Positions 1 through 7,805 of a stretch of 53,124 nucleotides of DNA are shown here, in pieces. Source of the stretch: a bacterium (GTDB lineage: Bacteria > SM23-31). The first letter of the stretch is position 1; each line of letters opens with the position of its first letter. The notes beneath the pieces are model-generated. The model had not been told where the DNA came from. It saw only the letters and a list, made by a program, of their open reading frames with translations, and did no database searches. The position numbers and the translations under genes were made by a program. The stretch is from assembly GCA_028278455.1 (NCBI GenBank), contig JANQEH010000156.1:1-53124 (forward strand), in the 5' to 3' direction.

Positions 1-2377
1 CACCCATTTCCTTCGTTCTCAGCTCTGCTGTATAGGTCGATAATCCGAATAATCCCAGACAGGAAATAATAATAGCGAGGATTGAAAAAACTTTGAAAAT
101 AGAACTCATTATATCCTCCGTCCTGTATAGATCAGACCATACATCAACAACGAATGAGTATGAAAACAGCTGTCCCGGTGCAATGCTATTTATTTTTTCC
201 TGAATAAATTCAATTTCTCCGCGCACATCGTTACCGGAAATCTTAACCATGAGATAATTTGCCTGCTGAGGTCTGTATGCTATTACAAGTGGATCGATCG
301 CATTATGCAGAGAAGCATAATTGAAATCTTTCATCACTCCTACTATCTCCCCTGTCAGCCTTGAATTCATCTCTCTGCATATAGTACCGACAGGATTCTG
401 AAGTTCATACACTGCTACGAAAGCTTCATTCACCAGAAACGCAATATTATTCTCCGGATCAGCCATCTGTCTGAAATCCCTTCCTTCAGTTATCTCGATA
501 TCAAAAGTTTTCACGAATCCTTCATCACTTCTCATGAATCTGGCGCTGTAATTATTTCTGCCATCAATTACATTTACCGGGATTATACCTTCCCACCCAA
601 ACCTTTTACCGGGCATTGTTGAGGAGGTGGCGATACTTTCAATCCCATGATAAGATGTTAGCTCAGATTTTAACAGATCCATGTTTCTGACGACACTCCG
701 GGATAACTCACCAAATAAGCTTACAGCAACTACCCTCTCCTTATTAAAACCCAGATCTTTTGATCTGAAATGATCCATCTGGTTAACCGTAATCATAGTA
801 CCAAAAATCATGAAAATTGAGATAGCGAACTGAAAGACAAGGAGTCCCCTTCTTATGGTGTTAGCCGATGATCTCGGATTCTTCAGCCCTTTGAATGCAT
901 CTACCGACTGGAACCTTGATACAAAAAACGCAGGATAGACTCCTGCGAATGTGCCGAGAAGCACTACTATACTGGTAATCATCAGAATATTTTCAATACC
1001 CAGAAGCTTCATAAAATCGATCTCTCTTCCGGAAATACTCTGATAATAAGGTATAAACATCCATAGAATCAAGATTCCAAGCATGCCGCCCACAACTGTC
1101 AGTAAATATGCTTCACCGAGAAATTGACCGATAAGCTGGTTTTTCCTTGCTCCAAGGACTTTCCTGACTCCGATCTCTCTTAACCGCTTCAATGCAGTCG
1201 CATTCGTTATATTAATAAAATTAACTCCTGCAATTATTAAGAGGAAAACGGCCACGACAGAAAAGATATATACATATATAACACTACTATTAACACTCAT
1301 CTCTTTTTCCAGATTTGAATGTAGATGTATATCTCTGACAGGTTGAAGTTTGTACATAACATTATTCAGGACTTCCTCCCTGGAGCCATCAATACTCAAT
1401 CTGAAATCAACAGTGAATTCTTCCATTTTCACTTCGACATCTTCTTTCGTATGGTTTTCACCGATTAATATATAGCTATACAGTGCCGACCAGTATTTAT
1501 TAGCGCGGCCCCTTGGTCCCATAAAAAGGTTAAAGGTTGAAAATGAAATCAGATAATCAAACTGAAGATGTGTATTAAAAGGCATATCCTTTATTACACC
1601 CTTTACAATACATGGATTGCGAAAATCACTTATTAACAGGTTTTTCTCCATTGGATCTTCTTCACCGAAATATCTTTTCGCCATACTTTCGGTAATTACA
1701 ATACTATAAATACGGTCCAGTGCTGTACCCGGATCCCCATTTAAAAACTCAAGATCGAACATATTCACAGCAGTTGAGTCGACAAAATATCCTTTTGTTT
1801 CTTCAAACTGCCGTGGTATCCCGCCTTCAGGAGTATAACTCAATACCTGTGGGTAAGCCCACCTGAACCTGCATGAATGTTCAACTTCCGGGATCCTGTT
1901 TTTGAGCTCAATGGCCAATGGGATGGATGTTGCTGCCCATGTCGATCCTCCTCCGGGTGAAAAGTCTCTGATAACCCTGTAAATCCTTTCTGCTTTCGGG
2001 AAATTGCTCTCATAGCTTATTTCATCCTTTACATGAAATATCATCAGAAGACTGCATGATATTCCGAGCGCTAAACCCGCAATATTCAGGCTGCTGTAAA
2101 GCCGGTTCTTCAAAATATTTCTTATTGCGATTTTTAGATAGTTTCTGAACATTTCCAGACTCCAGTTTGATTTGTTCAAAAGAAGGACAGGTGTTGATCT
2201 TAAGACCTGCGACCAGAACCACAACCATGCTATAAACCTGTTACCTGATGCAACGAGATCAGCATATCCCTGTTCATAATAACCTATAACATAATTATAA
2301 TCGTAATCCGGAATCAGCTGATTCAGGATCATCATTCCTAAAGCGGGAGGATCGAACTTTTTTTTGATCCCGTTCAT
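1..2377 (-). CDS. FtsX/MacB-type permease 1 (C-terminus beyond window)
   Basis: The frame is open from the ATG at 2377 to the window edge, giving 792 codons without a stop; I translated it by hand. The start overlaps the stop of the upstream PadR gene as ATGA. The product has the architecture of its neighbours: a cytoplasmic prefix (1-75), first membrane segment (about 96-115), periplasmic MacB-like domain, a first FtsX signature (ALKRLREIGVRKVLGA) and a second half that breaks off at TAELRTKEMG, just inside the second FtsX signature. About 75 residues are missing. The prefix motif that reads GD(F/M/Y)EE in most paralogues is degenerate here (GYYEQ, 32-36). Probably an inner-membrane permease; substrate unknown. 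Confidence 0.9.
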   Translation of the reverse strand, partial: MNGIKKKFDPPALGMMILNQLIPDYDYNYVIGYYEQGYADLVASGNRFIAWLWFWSQVLRSTPVLLLNKSNWSLEMFRNYLKIAIRNILKNRLYSSLNIAGLALGISCSLLMIFHVKDEISYESNFPKAERIYRVIRDFSPGGGSTWAATSIPLAIELKNRIPEVEHSCRFRWAYPQVLSYTPEGGIPRQFEETKGYFVDSTAVNMFDLEFLNGDPGTALDRIYSIVITESMAKRYFGEEDPMEKNLLISDFRNPCIVKGVIKDMPFNTHLQFDYLISFSTFNLFMGPRGRANKYWSALYSYILIGENHTKEDVEVKMEEFTVDFRLSIDGSREEVLNNVMYKLQPVRDIHLHSNLEKEMSVNSSVIYVYIFSVVAVFLLIIAGVNFINITNATALKRLREIGVRKVLGARKNQLIGQFLGEAYLLTVVGGMLGILILWMFIPYYQSISGREIDFMKLLGIENILMITSIVVLLGTFAGVYPAFFVSRFQSVDAFKGLKNPRSSANTIRRGLLVFQFAISIFMIFGTMITVNQMDHFRSKDLGFNKERVVAVSLFGELSRSVVRNMDLLKSELTSYHGIESIATSSTMPGKRFGWEGIIPVNVIDGRNNYSARFMRSDEGFVKTFDIEITEGRDFRQMADPENNIAFLVNEAFVAVYELQNPVGTICREMNSRLTGEIVGVMKDFNYASLHNAIDPLVIAYRPQQANYLMVKISGNDVRGEIEFIQEKINSIAPGQLFSYSFVVDVWSDLYRTEDIMSSIFKVFSILAIIISCLGLFGLSTYTAELRTKEMG

Positions 2378-2697
2378 TTAATTACAGCCCCTTCTGAAAA
2401 TCCCAGCCACATCGTATCATTGATCTTTTTTACTTCATGCAGCGCTTTTATACCCTCGTCAGTAATTTGGTAGAATTTTATCGATCTTCCTCCGACTTTT
2501 GGTGATGGAGCACTGATCTCTGTCTTGAGATATCCCATCTTCCTCAGCCTGTCCAGGGGAACATAAACAGTTCCGATCGAAAGATCTTTTCCAGTATTTT
2601 CGAGGATATACTCACGTATCGTTGCGAGGTATGCATGGTCTTTAAGCATGTACACAGACAGCAATATGTACTGCTCCTGCAGAGTTAATGATTTCAT
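2374..2697 (-). CDS. PadR-family transcriptional regulator 1
   Basis: A 107-residue PadR-like winged-helix protein. Residues 1-50 form the helix-turn-helix core (LTLQEQYILLSVYML...IGTVYVPLDRLRKMGYL), followed by a wing with VGGRSIKFYQIT and a C-terminal helix (GIKALHEVKKINDTMW) that in PadR proteins mediates dimerisation. It lies directly before a permease gene and shares an ATGA overlap with it, so the two are probably translationally coupled. Paired palindromes upstream suggest self-repression. The effector is not evident; PadR proteins usually sense small molecules. Confidence 0.9.
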   Translation of the reverse strand: MKSLTLQEQYILLSVYMLKDHAYLATIREYILENTGKDLSIGTVYVPLDRLRKMGYLKTEISAPSPKVGGRSIKFYQITDEGIKALHEVKKINDTMWLGFSEGAVIK

Positions 2698-2764
2698 TAT
2701 ACATTCTCCAAAATCTGAAATTCAATAGATGACAAAAGACTCATGCAACAATATACGAATATTT

Positions 2765-2804
2765 GTTTGAAATGTTCAAACAATATTGTTTGAATTATTC
2801 AAAC
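2765..2804. promoter_or_regulatory. Tandem palindromic operator of PadR1
   Basis: Two perfect inverted repeats of form GTTTGAA-N3-TTCAAAC lie at 2765-2781 and 2788-2804, centres 23 bp apart, 68-107 bp upstream of the PadR1 start. The abutting half-sites also make a perfect 20-bp palindrome at 2775-2794. Position and symmetry fit binding by two PadR dimers on the same DNA face. The link to PadR1 is inferred from location. Confidence 0.7.
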
Positions 2805-2829
2805 AGTATGTATTTTCGTTAGTGAATTT

Positions 2830-3990
2830 TTAAAACTGCAGGTCTTCTGCTATGTGAGGAAGGTAAATATCAAGTATTTTACGGACAAGCTGATACCTAG
2901 ATCTGTAACCGGAATTTGACAGGATCATTATCGAAAAGTTTTCACCAGGTATTCTTATATATATGTTACTGCTTCCTCCGAGTGTACCTGTATGATAGAC
3001 TGCCTTTATCCCGTTCTGCTGTCTGATCCTCCAGCCGTAACCGTAATATTCCCTGCTCCAGGAACGCTGATGCGGATAAAATGCCTCATCCAGGGTAGTT
3101 GTACTTATCAGATCTTCAGTATAAAGTGCCTGGTCCCATTTATACAGATCCTCTACGCTTGAAAATATCCCGCTTGAACCCGTTGTCGTCAGCATGAAAT
3201 CATTAGACCGGTACCCCCTTCGTGTTCGAGCATATGCTATCGCCCTGTTATCCATATCAGGTTTGGTTTCATCAAAGACAATAGTATCACTCATATTGAG
3301 TTTATCAAATACATTTTCATCCAGAAATCGGCGATATGACTTCCCAGAGACCTTTTCAATGATCATTGAAAGAAGATTGTAACCGGAATTACTGTATTTA
3401 AATCTCCGTCCCGGTGAAAAATCCAGAACACCATTTTTCACTAGTCTGTCCAGTATCTGTTTATTACTCCAGCCCTCTGCATATCCGATCACGTAAAATC
3501 TGTCGGGGATTCCGGATGTATGAGTAAGAAGATGTTTGATAGTAATACTGTGCCACCTGACAGGCAGGCCATCAAAATATTCTGTTATCTTATCACCAAA
3601 GGAGAGTTTGCCTTCATCTCTCAGCATCATTATCCCCATAGAAGTAAACTGTTTTGAGATCGATGCAAGATTGAATTTGGTTTCGGTATTGTTCTTTGTA
3701 CGTGACCTGATATTAGAATATCCATAAGCATTCTTATGGATGACAACACCGTTCTGAATGATCATGAGCGACGCTCCCGGACGCCTCCCGTAAAACATAT
3801 TATCGAACAACCTGTCAACTTCTTCCGAGGCTTCCCTATAAAAAAGATTTGTCAAAGAATCGGTACGGGCTGTTATCTCTTCAGGAGACTTTCCCGGTAA
3901 AAGAACAGCATTATCCGGCGGGGAGTCTAAAAACTGCTCAAAAAGCAAGACAGTGAAGCAAAAAAAGATAATTAATAACTGTTTCTTCAT
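2830..3990 (-). CDS. Secreted serine hydrolase, beta-lactamase/PBP4-like (class C fold)
   Basis: A 386-residue protein with an N-terminal hydrophobic signal segment (MKKQLLIIFFCFTVLLF). It has all three motifs of the class C beta-lactamase/D-Ala-D-Ala peptidase superfamily: the nucleophile motif S110-I-S-K113, the YSN motif at 199-201, and HTG at 333-335 standing in for KTG. The preceding LTHTSGIP segment is also typical. Such enzymes are periplasmic or envelope-bound and act as peptidases, esterases or cell-wall hydrolases; the exact substrate cannot be read from sequence. It is a single gene between the PadR1 operator and the frameshifted secreted gene, on the same strand as both. Confidence 0.85.
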   Translation of the reverse strand: MKKQLLIIFFCFTVLLFEQFLDSPPDNAVLLPGKSPEEITARTDSLTNLFYREASEEVDRLFDNMFYGRRPGASLMIIQNGVVIHKNAYGYSNIRSRTKNNTETKFNLASISKQFTSMGIMMLRDEGKLSFGDKITEYFDGLPVRWHSITIKHLLTHTSGIPDRFYVIGYAEGWSNKQILDRLVKNGVLDFSPGRRFKYSNSGYNLLSMIIEKVSGKSYRRFLDENVFDKLNMSDTIVFDETKPDMDNRAIAYARTRRGYRSNDFMLTTTGSSGIFSSVEDLYKWDQALYTEDLISTTTLDEAFYPHQRSWSREYYGYGWRIRQQNGIKAVYHTGTLGGSSNIYIRIPGENFSIMILSNSGYRSRYQLVRKILDIYLPHIAEDLQF

Positions 3991-4191
3991 TCAGTAAATT
4001 CCGGATTCATTCAGATACAATAAGCAGATAATATAACGAAAGTTGTGCTTCAAAAAAACATTTTTTTTGATTGTTAACAAATGATTTATGCATTATACGG
4101 TCTGCATGAAATAAAGTTCTTTATCTTTTATAAATGAATATGCCTTCTTCGATCTGAATACATGGCGCTACACCGGTATAGCAGCGTTCAT

Positions 4192-5072
4192 TCAGTATTT
4201 GATTTTTGCAGTGATCTCGTAACTGACCTCGTCTTCTCTTATTGCTCTTCCAGCTTCTGCGGTCATCTCAAAAGTGCCCTTTCTGCTGATGAACATACCT
4301 TGCTCAAATGCAAAATAAAGGATCTCTTTTCCTCTGCCTTCTATGTTTTCGGAAAACGGCTGTCCTCTTCTCTCCCCTTCGACCCTTGCTTCCTGTTTAT
4401 AAGTCATTTCTATTTTCAGGCAGTTTAGTCCGTTCATTTTTGTTTCTTCGACAACGGTATATGTATAAACTGTCTTTATCTCCTCATCAACATCCAGAAA
4501 TATATATGGCCTTGCAGCATTCAAAGTATATGTCCAGGTACCGCCAATTCCCACTGGTTTCTCCGGGAGCTTCGGGAAAATCGTTGCTGCTCTGTGAATG
4601 TACTCAGCAGCTGCCGTCCTCCGTATGATACTTGTCATTTCCGGAAGGTCATCGAGTTCCTCAAAGCCTGATAATACACCATCTTTTGATAGTCTCATCC
4701 TGATCTTTGAGCCTATCAGGTTGGGGTGGTCATGGCGAAACCTGCCACCGGGATTAATTGAAAGCCTGAACATCCTTTTAAACTCCATTTCAAGAACATA
4801 TCCTGCTCCATTTACAGAAACGACTGTAAATTCAGCTTCACATTCATCATCTATCGCGTTACCCGTCTGATCACCATTCGGCAGATAAGAAGTTCTTCTG
4901 AATTCATCTTTCCCTTCAAGTATAAATTTCTGGCCTTTACTCAAATCGTAATTAAGAGTATATTCAGCATGGCCCGGGGAAATTTAAGATCACCGCTATC
5001 ACTGGTGTTAAAGCTGAATGCCATAAATCCAAAAACAATTACTGGCAGAAAAAGTGTAATCGGTTTCTTCAT
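4192..5072 (-). pseudogene. Secreted protein of unknown function, interrupted by a one-base frameshift
   Basis: An ATG at 5072 with a good ribosome site (AAAGGAG) starts a clear signal peptide (MKKPITLFLPVIVFGFMAFSF), but this frame soon stops. One added base near 4971-4983, where the minus strand reads CCCC, joins it to the 250-codon frame ending at 4192 (AEYTLNYDLSKGQKFILEGKDEF...). The body is rich in beta-strand-like stretches and resembles secreted proteins of unknown function of the DUF6263 kind, though I am not sure. The gene begins 65 nt after permease 2 with no visible terminator, so it may be the last gene of the PadR2 operon. The missing base lies in a homopolymer and could be a sequencing error rather than a real mutation. 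Confidence 0.7.
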
Positions 5073-5137
5073 TTTTTTCTCCTTTAAGGGTAACGATGCA
5101 ATACTCCCAAAGATATTACAATTCTATTCTTAGTCTG

Positions 5138-7762
5138 TTATTCTTTTTTGAGACTTTCGACTGGATCAGCCGAGGCAGCTTTAATTGATTGATACGATAT
5201 AGTTATAATTCCGATCAGGAATACAAGTAATGATGAATATATGAAGGTTTGAGGTTCTATATCGGTATGATACGCAAAACTTTTGAGCCAATAGCTGGAT
5301 GCAAAATATACAATCGGCCACGCTGCAGCATTTGAAATGAGTATCAGCTTCATCATATCCCTGCCGATGAGGAAGATTATACCTTTTGAAGCCGCTCCCA
5401 GTACCTTCCTGATTCCGATCTCCTTTACTCTCTGTTCCGCAGAAAATGCCGCCATACCAAATAATCCGAGGCAGGCAATGAATATTGCGAGGATTGAAAA
5501 ATACGAGAAGATTTCGCTCAGTTTTTCATCCGCTCTGAACTGTTTGTCATAAGATTCGTCAAGAAAATGAAAGTCGAACGGGCTGCCGGGAACTACCTCC
5601 TTCCATTTCTTTCTGAGGGAGTTTATTGTATTCGGCAGTCCTTCGGGATTCACTTTTAAACTCAAAGTATTATAATACCCCGGTATGTAGTCAACGAATA
5701 GAGGTACAATAGCTTTGTGGACCGACTGCAAATGGAAATCGCTTATTACGCCGATAACTTCTCTCACTCCGCCCATTCCCCTTATTGTTTTTCCGATGCA
5801 CCCTTCATAATTACCCGTAGTTCCCACCCAGCCTAAACTTTTAGCCGCTGTCTCGTTTATAATAACTGAGGAATAAGCGTCTGTCCTCATTTCATTTGAG
5901 AAGCTCCTGCCCGCGAGTATCGAGATATCCATTGTCTTTATATATTCATCGTCAACATTGATATACTGCATAAGGACTGGTTTATCACCTGATATTCCCT
6001 CCGGTATATAATAGAACGCTCCCGGTTCTTCACCCGGAGATTTAAGAGACGCTGAAACTTCAGTGATCCCGGAAAAACTTTTGAATTCTTCCTTCAGCAT
6101 ATCCAGAGATCGGATAACCGATCTGTCTGTTAAGGGTAGTACTATTACATGTTCTTTCTCGAAACCAGGATTTTTTGTTTTCATAAAATTAAGCTGTTTA
6201 TATATAATACTCGTGCCGGTTATTAACGCAATAGAGATCGAGAATTGTATCACAACGAGTAAGCTTCGGAAATTTACACCTTTTTTATTTCCGTATATAC
6301 TCCCTTTAATGATCTTCACAGGTTGAAATCCTGAAAGGAAAAATGCCGGATAGCTGCCTGCTGCTACCCCTGCAATTAAAGATATGAATAGTAAACCCGG
6401 AATCAACCAGGGCATGGAATCATAATCTATTGAAAGATCAGTCCCGGTAATTGAGGTAAATACCGGTAGAGATAACTTTACTATCAGTAGTGCTAATACA
6501 ATGGCAAATACACTGAAGACTATAGACTCTCCGATAAACTGCCTGATCAGGCTTTGCCTGTATGCACCCATTACTTTTCTCAGTCCTACCTCTTTAGCCC
6601 TTACGGAAGCCCGGGCTGTTGCCAGGTTCATGAAATTTATGCAGGCTATAAGCAGAACGAAAAGAGCGATAACTGAAAAGATGTATATATATGTTATATC
6701 ACTGTTTGCAGATATCTCATATTTCATTTTCGAATGAAGATGGATACTTTCAAGCGGCTGCAAGAAGAGTCTTACTGAAATACCTGTCGAATTAGTCTCT
6801 GTATTCATATTTTTTTCGATCAATCCCGGAAGCTTATTTTCAAGTTCCATTTGATCAGCATCTTCCGACAGCATTATATAGGTATAATAATCAAGAGCTG
6901 TCTGCCATGATCCCATCTGGTCATACCCTCTCTGATCATAAAGTGTTTGAAATGAGCAAAGCATGTCAAATTTCAAATGAGAGTTCAGCTTCACATCTTC
7001 GATCACACCTGTGACAGTATACTCGTTTGTATTGAGTTTCAGAATCTTACCTAAAGGATCAATTTCACCAAAATACTTTTCTGCAGAAGTTTTAGTAATG
7101 ACAATAGTATTAGACCTTGTCAGCGCGTCTGCCGGATCTCCGGAAATCATTTCGAATGTAAACACTTCAAACACAGAATCATCGGCGTAGTATATATTTT
7201 CTTCGTAGAATTGTCGATTATCATATTTCACAGGGACTCGAGGCGCCATTGTGGACATTGGATAAATCCTTACGGCCTTAACTACCTCCGGATAATCATT
7301 CTCAATTGCCGGTCCAAAAGAAGGACCGGTAACAGGAATGGGACTCCCGTTGAATTCTACACATAACCTGTATATATTTTCCGAGTTCTTATTAAATTTC
7401 TCATAGCTCAATTCATACTGTAAATAAAGTAATATCAAAATACAACAGGCCATCCCGATAGAAAGTCCAGAAAGATTTATTAAAGAGATCCCTTTATGCC
7501 GTACCAGGTTTCTACCGGCTATCTTGAAATAATTCTTCAGCATTGTAAATCCTCTCCTTAAAGCATGTTTTGTAAATTTCGGTATTGAATTAAACGTGTT
7601 CATCCAATACCATAATCTCGCCTTGAACGATCCGCTGTTCTGCCAATAACAGACAAATTCTTCCTCGAAATCACCGATCAGAGATATTTCGTCTTCGTGT
7701 TTTGCCAAAAATTTTAGAAGTATTTCGGCAACAATGGGAGGCCTGTATTCATTTCTTTTCAT
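5138..7762 (-). CDS. FtsX/MacB-type permease 2
   Basis: This 874-residue protein shows the family plan. It has a cytoplasmic prefix with motif GDFEEE (30-35) and the run MLKNYFKIAGRN before the first membrane helix (about 98-118). A periplasmic MacB-like core follows (about 120-355), then a membrane helix and the FtsX signature RAKEVGLRKVMGA (388-400) with further helices. A second periplasmic domain leads to a second signature (EQRVKEIGIRKVLGA) and a final tail DPVESLKKE. MacB/LolC/FtsX permeases normally work with a cytoplasmic ATPase as exporters or mechanotransmitters; none is encoded here. It is the second permease behind PadR2, 43 nt after permease 3. Confidence 0.9.
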   Translation of the reverse strand: MKRNEYRPPIVAEILLKFLAKHEDEISLIGDFEEEFVCYWQNSGSFKARLWYWMNTFNSIPKFTKHALRRGFTMLKNYFKIAGRNLVRHKGISLINLSGLSIGMACCILILLYLQYELSYEKFNKNSENIYRLCVEFNGSPIPVTGPSFGPAIENDYPEVVKAVRIYPMSTMAPRVPVKYDNRQFYEENIYYADDSVFEVFTFEMISGDPADALTRSNTIVITKTSAEKYFGEIDPLGKILKLNTNEYTVTGVIEDVKLNSHLKFDMLCSFQTLYDQRGYDQMGSWQTALDYYTYIMLSEDADQMELENKLPGLIEKNMNTETNSTGISVRLFLQPLESIHLHSKMKYEISANSDITYIYIFSVIALFVLLIACINFMNLATARASVRAKEVGLRKVMGAYRQSLIRQFIGESIVFSVFAIVLALLIVKLSLPVFTSITGTDLSIDYDSMPWLIPGLLFISLIAGVAAGSYPAFFLSGFQPVKIIKGSIYGNKKGVNFRSLLVVIQFSISIALITGTSIIYKQLNFMKTKNPGFEKEHVIVLPLTDRSVIRSLDMLKEEFKSFSGITEVSASLKSPGEEPGAFYYIPEGISGDKPVLMQYINVDDEYIKTMDISILAGRSFSNEMRTDAYSSVIINETAAKSLGWVGTTGNYEGCIGKTIRGMGGVREVIGVISDFHLQSVHKAIVPLFVDYIPGYYNTLSLKVNPEGLPNTINSLRKKWKEVVPGSPFDFHFLDESYDKQFRADEKLSEIFSYFSILAIFIACLGLFGMAAFSAEQRVKEIGIRKVLGAASKGIIFLIGRDMMKLILISNAAAWPIVYFASSYWLKSFAYHTDIEPQTFIYSSLLVFLIGIITISYQSIKAASADPVESLKKE

Positions 7763-7805
7763 TATTTATGAAGCCAAAATAAATTATGTCAAAATTTATT
7801 AGATA

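Noticed and set aside
2022..2228. Short minus-strand frame of 68 codons
   Set aside because: It is out of frame with the long permease 1 frame that covers the same bases and that matches ten paralogues.
4162..4870. Plus-strand frames opposite the frameshifted secreted gene
   Set aside because: They are low-complexity antisense frames without ribosome sites; the minus-strand reading has a signal peptide and protein-like composition.
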